Source: Paenibacillus endophyticus (GTDB taxonomy: Bacteria; Bacillota; Bacilli; Paenibacillales; Paenibacillaceae). From it: a stretch of DNA of 64,000 nucleotides. A model generated the notes under the pieces. That model worked only from the letters and a program-made list of their open reading frames with translations. It did not search any database and had not been told where the DNA came from. The translations under genes and the position numbers were made by a program. Shown here piece by piece: positions 59,527-64,000 of the stretch. Numbering within the stretch: the first letter of the stretch is position 1; the number at the start of each line of letters is the position of its first letter. The stretch lies in assembly GCF_014192395.1 (NCBI RefSeq), contig NZ_JACHXW010000011.1:1-64000 (forward strand), read 5' to 3'.

Positions 59527-60486
59527 TTAATTAGGCGATTCTTTCATTAACGCTTCTAACCAGGCTGTTTCATGCTCGAACAGCTTGTCACTTTTGGTCG
59601 TGCGAAGGTCTGTAAGCAGCTTCTGCACCTCTGGCTTGTCTTTACCGAACCGCCATAAAAAAGATAAACCATGCATAAGCTCGCTCATCGGAAATTGCCC
59701 TCCGCCTTTTCGCGGCCTAGCGGTTATCGCCTTGCATCTTCTCCATACAAGCGCTGTTTCCGCAGCTCCGCCCCATTTATCGAGCGCCTCCATTGCATTC
59801 CATTTCACATCTGCCGAACGGTCATGCTCCAGCGCATGAACAAAGCACGGCACATATGACGCATCTCCAAAGTCTGCCGCATAACGAATAACCAAGCTCC
59901 GGACTTCTCCGGCAGAGGAACTGAGGTGCGAAAGCACCTGGGGCAAAGCCTTAGCTAGGCTAAGATCACGCAAGGTCCATAACGTATAAATAATATCGTA
60001 GTCATCCTTTGATTGCTGAAGCAGCTGTATCATACGTTCATATACTTCGTCTTGCCGGCAGCGGCCCAATACCCGTATTGCTTCTCTTCGCATTGCGCCG
60101 TTCGGCGAGTGGCTGAGCTTTAGAAATGGTACGGCATCTGGTATTTCTGGAACACGGGCGAACGACCATAGCAGCCGGGAAACACTTCGATTACTCGTTG
60201 TGTTCGCAAGCACACTAAGCATCAAGCGGACAGCCCGAGGATCTCCTGTTATATGAGCCAAATGACTCAATATGAAGCATATATGCAGCTTTGTCTCTTC
60301 GTCCGCTGCTTCATTCAGCAGCTCGGCAGCTGCATCAATGATTGCGGGATCATTCAGCGTTTCCGCTTCGCGCATCGCCTTCCATGACACCTTATCCGCA
60401 GAGCTTTGTACCTCTTCCCCCTGCTCGTTCGTTTCCACAGTCATCCGTCGGAGCAGGTTGCGAACATACGCTATCCATTCGCTCAT
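59527..60486 (-). CDS. HEAT-repeat domain protein
   Basis: About 319 residues from ATG 60486, CGGAGGGAG 5-8 bp upstream (60528 has none). The chain is a series of paired helices of HEAT/PBS-lyase type, for example PNGAMRREAIRVLGRCRQD, SAGEVRSLVIRYAADFGD and RSADVKWNAMEALDKWGG. Such solenoids mediate protein contacts. It starts 20 bp after a DUF6630-like gene and is probably cotranscribed with it. Function unknown. Confidence 0.82.
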   Translation of the reverse strand: MSEWIAYVRNLLRRMTVETNEQGEEVQSSADKVSWKAMREAETLNDPAIIDAAAELLNEAADEETKLHICFILSHLAHITGDPRAVRLMLSVLANTTSNRSVSRLLWSFARVPEIPDAVPFLKLSHSPNGAMRREAIRVLGRCRQDEVYERMIQLLQQSKDDYDIIYTLWTLRDLSLAKALPQVLSHLSSSAGEVRSLVIRYAADFGDASYVPCFVHALEHDRSADVKWNAMEALDKWGGAAETALVWRRCKAITARPRKGGGQFPMSELMHGLSFLWRFGKDKPEVQKLLTDLRTTKSDKLFEHETAWLEALMKESPN

Positions 60487-60505
60487 TCTTATCTCCCTCC
60501 GACTC

Positions 60506-61102
60506 TCAGCTGGAAAAATGATTACCAATCCGGTACCCGGCAGTATGCGCGAGTTGCTTCAATTCACCGAGTTGCTCGGCTCTAACCGCAATCAATACGT
60601 AGCTGTCGCTCTCCATATCCATGCATGCCAGAGCGATACCGTATGCTTCCAGCTTGGTTTTCATCGTTTCCAGCATTTTTTCTGTCCGCTGCTGCTCGTC
60701 GTATTCAAACTCGGACCAGTCCTTGTCATGAGGGAGAAGCTGCTTCCTCGCAATTAATCTTCGGGTTACGTAAAGAACGGTGCTGCCCTCTGATTTCCAA
60801 TCCATTTCATCGGCTAATCTTTCCTCTATCAGCGCATCTACCAATGCAATCCAAGGCAGACCTTCCATCGGACCCGTTATTCCCCGATCGTCAAGCCGGT
60901 CCTGCCATTTCTCGCAGTATTCTACCGGGGCCAGATAGGCATCGCTAACCTCCTGCACGATATCTTCATTGCCAGCAGACAGCCTTCTGCTAAGCGCAAG
61001 AAGAGCTGCGAGCTTTCCATCTTCCAAGCCTTGATCTGCTTCCGAGCCAGACACAAGCATCGCATCTGCATTCTTTTTTCGAAAAAAATCGAATAAGCCC
61101 AT
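60506..61102 (-). CDS. DUF6630-like hypothetical protein
   Basis: A 198-residue soluble protein. The sequence starts MGLFDFFRKKN and has WIALVDALIEERLADEMDWKS in the middle, with a final ferredoxin-like part (YVLIAVRAEQLGELKQLA). This fits DUF6630 as I recall it. Cotranscribed with the HEAT protein. No known role. Confidence 0.65.
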   Translation of the reverse strand: MGLFDFFRKKNADAMLVSGSEADQGLEDGKLAALLALSRRLSAGNEDIVQEVSDAYLAPVEYCEKWQDRLDDRGITGPMEGLPWIALVDALIEERLADEMDWKSEGSTVLYVTRRLIARKQLLPHDKDWSEFEYDEQQRTEKMLETMKTKLEAYGIALACMDMESDSYVLIAVRAEQLGELKQLAHTAGYRIGNHFSS

Positions 61103-61345
61103 GCTGCACGTCCTCCAATCCGGCTTTATAAGCTTTCATTTTCTATGCTCGCTATATGATTTGCTCATTGTATCTAAAGGGTATCTTTCAATTGTATACA
61201 TTGCCAATCAGAAAAACCACTCCAACGGTTTCAGCCAAAATTAAAATACAATTGAAACGTGGATGCATTCCTTTCGGCACTGTCGTCCTACAATGAAAAA
61301 GATACCATCGTTTCTCGCAGCGCATCCATATTTTGCTTACTAAAG

Positions 61346-61374
61346 TTGAGAAACCATAAAAAAATGAGTAAAAT
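61346..61374 (+). promoter_or_regulatory. sigma-A-type promoter of the monooxygenase gene
   Basis: TTGAGA (61346-61351), 17 bp, TAAAAT (61369-61374), followed by an AAAGGGGAG ribosome binding site and ATG 61401. The transcript start would be about 20 bp before the coding region. Confidence 0.55.
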
Positions 61375-61400
61375 AGAAGGAATGAAAGGGGAGTTTTGAA

Positions 61401-62468
61401 ATGACGGATTTAGCAGCAAGCATGGAAATAGGAATAAGCACATTTTTGGAGACAACGCCAAACCCAGTGACAGGAGAGGTCATCAGCCATGCAGAGCGGC
61501 TTCGCCATGCGGTCGAAGAAATTGTACTAGCCGATCAGGTCGGGCTAGATGTCTATGGGATCGGCGAGCATCATCGGGCTGACTACGCTGGCACCTCGCC
61601 TGCAGTCGTACTCGCAGCTGCCGCTGCAATGACGAAGCATATTCGTCTGACCAGTGCGGTAACCGTTCTGTCCTCCGATGATCCCGTACGCGTCTATCAA
61701 GCTTTCTCCACACTGGATGGCCTATCGAACGGGCGTGCAGAAATTATGGCAGGTCGCGGTTCATTCATCGAGTCCTTCCCGCTGTTTGGATACAGCCTGG
61801 ATGATTATGAAGAGCTGTTCGAAGAAAAATTGGAGCTGTTGCTCGCTATCCGTGATTCCGAGAAGGTAACTTGGCGCGGCGGACATCGTCCCGCCATCGA
61901 TAATCTTGCCGTGTACCCGAGATCCGTTCAAGCTCCGCTGCCGGTCTGGATCGCAAGCGGCGGCAACCCGGAGTCCGCCGTTCGTGCGGGTGTGCTTGGT
62001 CTACCCATCGCGTTCGCTATCATCGGAGGTATGCCGGAGAGCTTCGCTCCGCTCGTCAAGCTGTATAAAGAAGCCGCGGCAAAGGCAGGTCATGATCCGA
62101 GCAAGCTGCCGATAGCGACGCATTCACACGGCTTCGTCGCGGATACAACCGAGCAAGCTGCCGACTCGTTTTTCCTGCCAACGCAGGCACAAATGAACGT
62201 CATCGGGCGCGAGCGCGGCTGGCGCCAGAACTACGACCGCAGCGCTTATGACGCAGCCCGCAGCCTGCGCGGCGCGCTATATGTTGGCGATCCGGAGTAC
62301 GTAGCCGAGAAAATCCTTCTTCTTCGCAAAAACCTAGGAGTTACCCGTTTCTTCCTGCATGTCAATGTCGGAACGATGCCTCACCGCGAGGTGCTTCACG
62401 CCATTGAGCTGCTTGGCACGAAGGTAGCGCCGATCGTACGGAAAGAGCTTACAAAAAACCAGCCCTAA
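61401..62468 (+). CDS. LLM class (luciferase-like) flavin-dependent oxidoreductase
   Basis: A 355-residue F420/FMN-dependent TIM-barrel monooxygenase. Features: MEIGISTFLETTPNP, LDVYGIGEHHRADYAGTSPAVVLAAAA, LTSAVTVLSSDDPVRVYQAFSTLDGLSNGRAEIMAGRGSF, cut as family motifs, and PVWIASGGNPESA. Members oxidise sulfonates, aldehydes or unknown compounds with reduced flavin. Monocistronic, with its own promoter and terminator. Confidence 0.92.
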   Translation: MTDLAASMEIGISTFLETTPNPVTGEVISHAERLRHAVEEIVLADQVGLDVYGIGEHHRADYAGTSPAVVLAAAAAMTKHIRLTSAVTVLSSDDPVRVYQAFSTLDGLSNGRAEIMAGRGSFIESFPLFGYSLDDYEELFEEKLELLLAIRDSEKVTWRGGHRPAIDNLAVYPRSVQAPLPVWIASGGNPESAVRAGVLGLPIAFAIIGGMPESFAPLVKLYKEAAAKAGHDPSKLPIATHSHGFVADTTEQAADSFFLPTQAQMNVIGRERGWRQNYDRSAYDAARSLRGALYVGDPEYVAEKILLLRKNLGVTRFFLHVNVGTMPHREVLHAIELLGTKVAPIVRKELTKNQP

Positions 62469-62480
62469 TGATTACAGCGG

Positions 62481-62526
62481 AACGGCCGCCTTGGACGATG
62501 AACGAAGTCCAAGGCGGCCGTTTTTC
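62481..62526 (+). terminator. terminator of LLM oxidoreductase gene
   Basis: CGGCCGCCTTGGAC pairs with GTCCAAGGCGGCCG (14 bp) and is followed by TTTTTC. Confidence 0.92.
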
Positions 62527-62615
62527 ATATAGTTAGGGAGGAGTATAAAACGAAATGTTACTGTCTTTTGCAATAAGCGTTCTGACCTTTTGAATCGCCA
62601 TGGTGATCCCTTCAG

Positions 62616-62642
62616 CAAAAAACCTCCGGCTGGAGGTTTTTA
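62616..62642 (-). terminator. terminator of SF0329-like gene
   Basis: On the minus strand AAAACCTCC-AGCC-GGAGGTTTTTT, 13 bp beyond the stop at 62655. Confidence 0.88.
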
Positions 62643-62654
62643 AGTTTTTTCTTG

Positions 62655-63224
62655 TCATAGCGTACTGCGCCGCAGCTCATAAAAATACTGCACGATTGGA
62701 TGCTTTAACTTCATCTTCTCGGACAAGTTTAAAATACGCTTTCTGCCGACTCGTCTGTCCACCAAAGCTAAAATATTCAAGAGAATATCGCTGCTCTCCA
62801 GGCTTTCCTCTATTGAAGTGGATAAAAATTGATTAGCTGCTACGGTAAAATTTGATTTGCTTAATGATGACTGCGCTGACAAAAGCTCCTTTGCATATTC
62901 TGATATTTTCCTACCTCTGAACATGACTTTTATACGGTCCTCCGGAACTTTCCCTTCGGTTTCTTTTCTGAGCGCTTCAATTTCTTCATCGGAGATCGGA
63001 ATTTGGATATTTGGATCATTTTTAATTTCAAGCTCCGTCTGATACCATCTGATTAAGGTCGTTATATCAGCCATATTGAATACGTTCTTTTTATCTACCG
63101 CAATATAACAAAGCCCAGCCTTATCAGGTAAATAACGGTAGCTGGTTGAACGGTACTCGACCCTTCCAACTAACGCAGGAGAGAGAAAGCTCTCCAGTTG
63201 TTGCTTCAATTTACTCCAGGACAT
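62655..63224 (-). CDS. SF0329-like hypothetical protein
   Basis: A 189-residue soluble protein. The start MSWSKLKQQLESFLSPALVGRVEYRSTSYRY, cut into its two halves, resembles the SF0329 family, which opens with W-S-K-L-K and a V-x-Y/H-x-T-x-Y-R strand. The C-terminal half is helical, with NILALVDRRVGRKRI. No known function; monocistronic. Confidence 0.68.
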   Translation of the reverse strand: MSWSKLKQQLESFLSPALVGRVEYRSTSYRYLPDKAGLCYIAVDKKNVFNMADITTLIRWYQTELEIKNDPNIQIPISDEEIEALRKETEGKVPEDRIKVMFRGRKISEYAKELLSAQSSLSKSNFTVAANQFLSTSIEESLESSDILLNILALVDRRVGRKRILNLSEKMKLKHPIVQYFYELRRSTL

Positions 63225-63499
63225 GTATCCTCCTAAATGCTATGTTCTTTATTATATATACCTAATGGATCAGTCGTTCTATACTCCATCATACAATAAC
63301 CAACACAGTGATCATACTACATACACGCAATCTTGACCTACTCCTTTTTCATCTGAGGTGGCCTATACACGTTGTGGATCATATAATTATTACATCAATA
63401 TCCGATCCTCCATGTTCAAAAAAGGATTTGAATTCTTAGCTCCGAGAATATATGTGCATGAAAAATGGACTGTCCACTTCTTTGCAGCTATAACAAAAC

Positions 63500-63545
63500 A
63501 AGCGATCTTCGAGATAAGATATAACTATCTTCTCGAAGATCGCTT
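63500..63545 (-). terminator. hairpin terminator of SLH-domain gene
   Basis: AGCGATCTTCGAGA (63501-63514) pairs with TCTCGAAGATCGCT (63531-63544), with an inner AGATA/TATCT stem. It lies about 90 bp after the stop at 63635. The 63,240-63,500 stretch holds no other supported gene. Confidence 0.75.
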
Positions 63546-63634
63546 ATTGTTTCATACGAATCATGCATATTCAATTTATTATTCATGCTTAATATTTGTT
63601 GTGAGCCTATTGCTGACGCACATAAATTCATGCT

Positions 63635-64000
63635 TTACATATTCTTTTGTTCCAGCATTCTCAATAGAATCGTTGCAGCCTCAGCCCGCGTTGTTTTATC
63701 ATTGGGAGCAAACCCATTTATGCTTTTACCGCGAACAAGTCCCGAATTTTTCATCGCTGCCACTGCGCCCTTCGCCCAATTTGGAATCTGATGATCATCC
63801 ACAAAGCCGGTTGTTGAATTGACGTCCGCCTTTAAGTCGAGTGCTCTCGCAATCATCACTACCGTCTCCAATCTAGTCACTGCTTTATTCGGGCGGAAAC
63901 TGCTATCCTCGAAGCCTTCAATAATACCGGCTTGCACGGCCCGTGCTACCGCTTCCTTCGCCCAAGGTGCAATTTTCGCTGAATCGGTAAAAGATATATG
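63635..64000 (-). CDS. SLH-domain protein, 3' end only
   Basis: C-terminal part of a larger gene that continues past the window end. The visible 121 codons hold one nearly full and one partial S-layer homology domain: FTDSAKIAPWAKEAVARAV, GIIEGFEDSSFRPNKAVTR, then FVDDHQIPNWAKGAVAAM and a closing TTRAEAATILLRML. SLH domains bind pyruvylated wall polymer, so the protein is cell-surface attached. The SLH triplet of the GH43 enzyme at 20035 is similar in pattern. Confidence 0.9.
   Translation of the reverse strand, partial: HISFTDSAKIAPWAKEAVARAVQAGIIEGFEDSSFRPNKAVTRLETVVMIARALDLKADVNSTTGFVDDHQIPNWAKGAVAAMKNSGLVRGKSINGFAPNDKTTRAEAATILLRMLEQKNM

Noticed and set aside
1..64000. Insertion sequences, prophage, tRNA or rRNA genes
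   Set aside because: No transposase, integrase or phage structural protein was recognised in any frame, and no tRNA cloverleaf or rRNA signature was noticed by eye.

Overview
The window looks like a chromosomal segment of a Paenibacillus-type member of the Bacillota. The signs are AGGAGG-type ribosome binding sites with many TTG and GTG starts, a tRNA-sensing T-box leader, a YesM/YesN-type sensor and AraC-type regulator beside a sugar ABC transporter, S-layer-anchored (SLH) carbohydrate enzymes, and short palindromic intergenic repeats. No rRNA, tRNA, transposase, integrase or CRISPR array was recognised.

Left part (1-33,100) is mostly housekeeping and sugar metabolism. It holds a sugar isomerase/isomerase/dehydrogenase operon with a divergent AraC regulator (440-4,271); a viroplasmin-RNase H protein; a methylenetetrahydrofolate-reductase-like protein; a UDP-sugar pyrophosphorylase with a LysR regulator divergent from a branched-chain aminotransferase; an ArsR repressor and MFS exporter that share an identical-arm operator; TyrRS; GlnRS behind a Gln-specific T-box; threonine synthase; a large S-layer-anchored GH43 enzyme; a pentapeptide-repeat protein; a DUF3895-like protein with tandem 12-residue repeats; and a CUT1 sugar ABC transporter with its two-component system.

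Centre (33,571-50,201) is the most notable region, a GC-rich biosynthetic cluster. It encodes four stand-alone acyl/peptidyl carrier proteins, three AMP-forming ligases, one aminoacyl-tRNA-synthetase-like amino acid:[carrier protein] ligase (split by a frameshift in a C7 tract), and three proteins with Cys/His/Asp patterns like the AsbE/BtrH group of carrier-to-amine acyltransferases. It also has an AsbF-type 3-dehydroshikimate dehydratase (source of 3,4-dihydroxybenzoate), a DegT-type aminotransferase with a Gfo/Idh dehydrogenase (amino-sugar formation), a GT4 glycosyltransferase, an ABC exporter and an AraC regulator. There is no NRPS condensation domain and no AsbA/AsbB (IucA/IucC) siderophore synthetase. 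The inferred logic is a carrier-protein-based amide assembly line that joins 3,4-dihydroxybenzoyl and aminoacyl units to an amino-sugar scaffold. The product is unknown to me.

Right part (50,653-64,000) starts with a three-gene lipoprotein/MBOAT/DHHW unit for O-acetylation of an exported polymer. An AT-richer stretch follows (a VOC protein, a WYL-domain regulator, an aminoglycoside-phosphotransferase-like kinase, an ATP-grasp ligase, a PaiB protein). Then come a HEAT-repeat protein, a DUF6630-like protein, a luciferase-like monooxygenase, an SF0329-like protein, and the 3' end of another SLH-domain gene that runs off the window.
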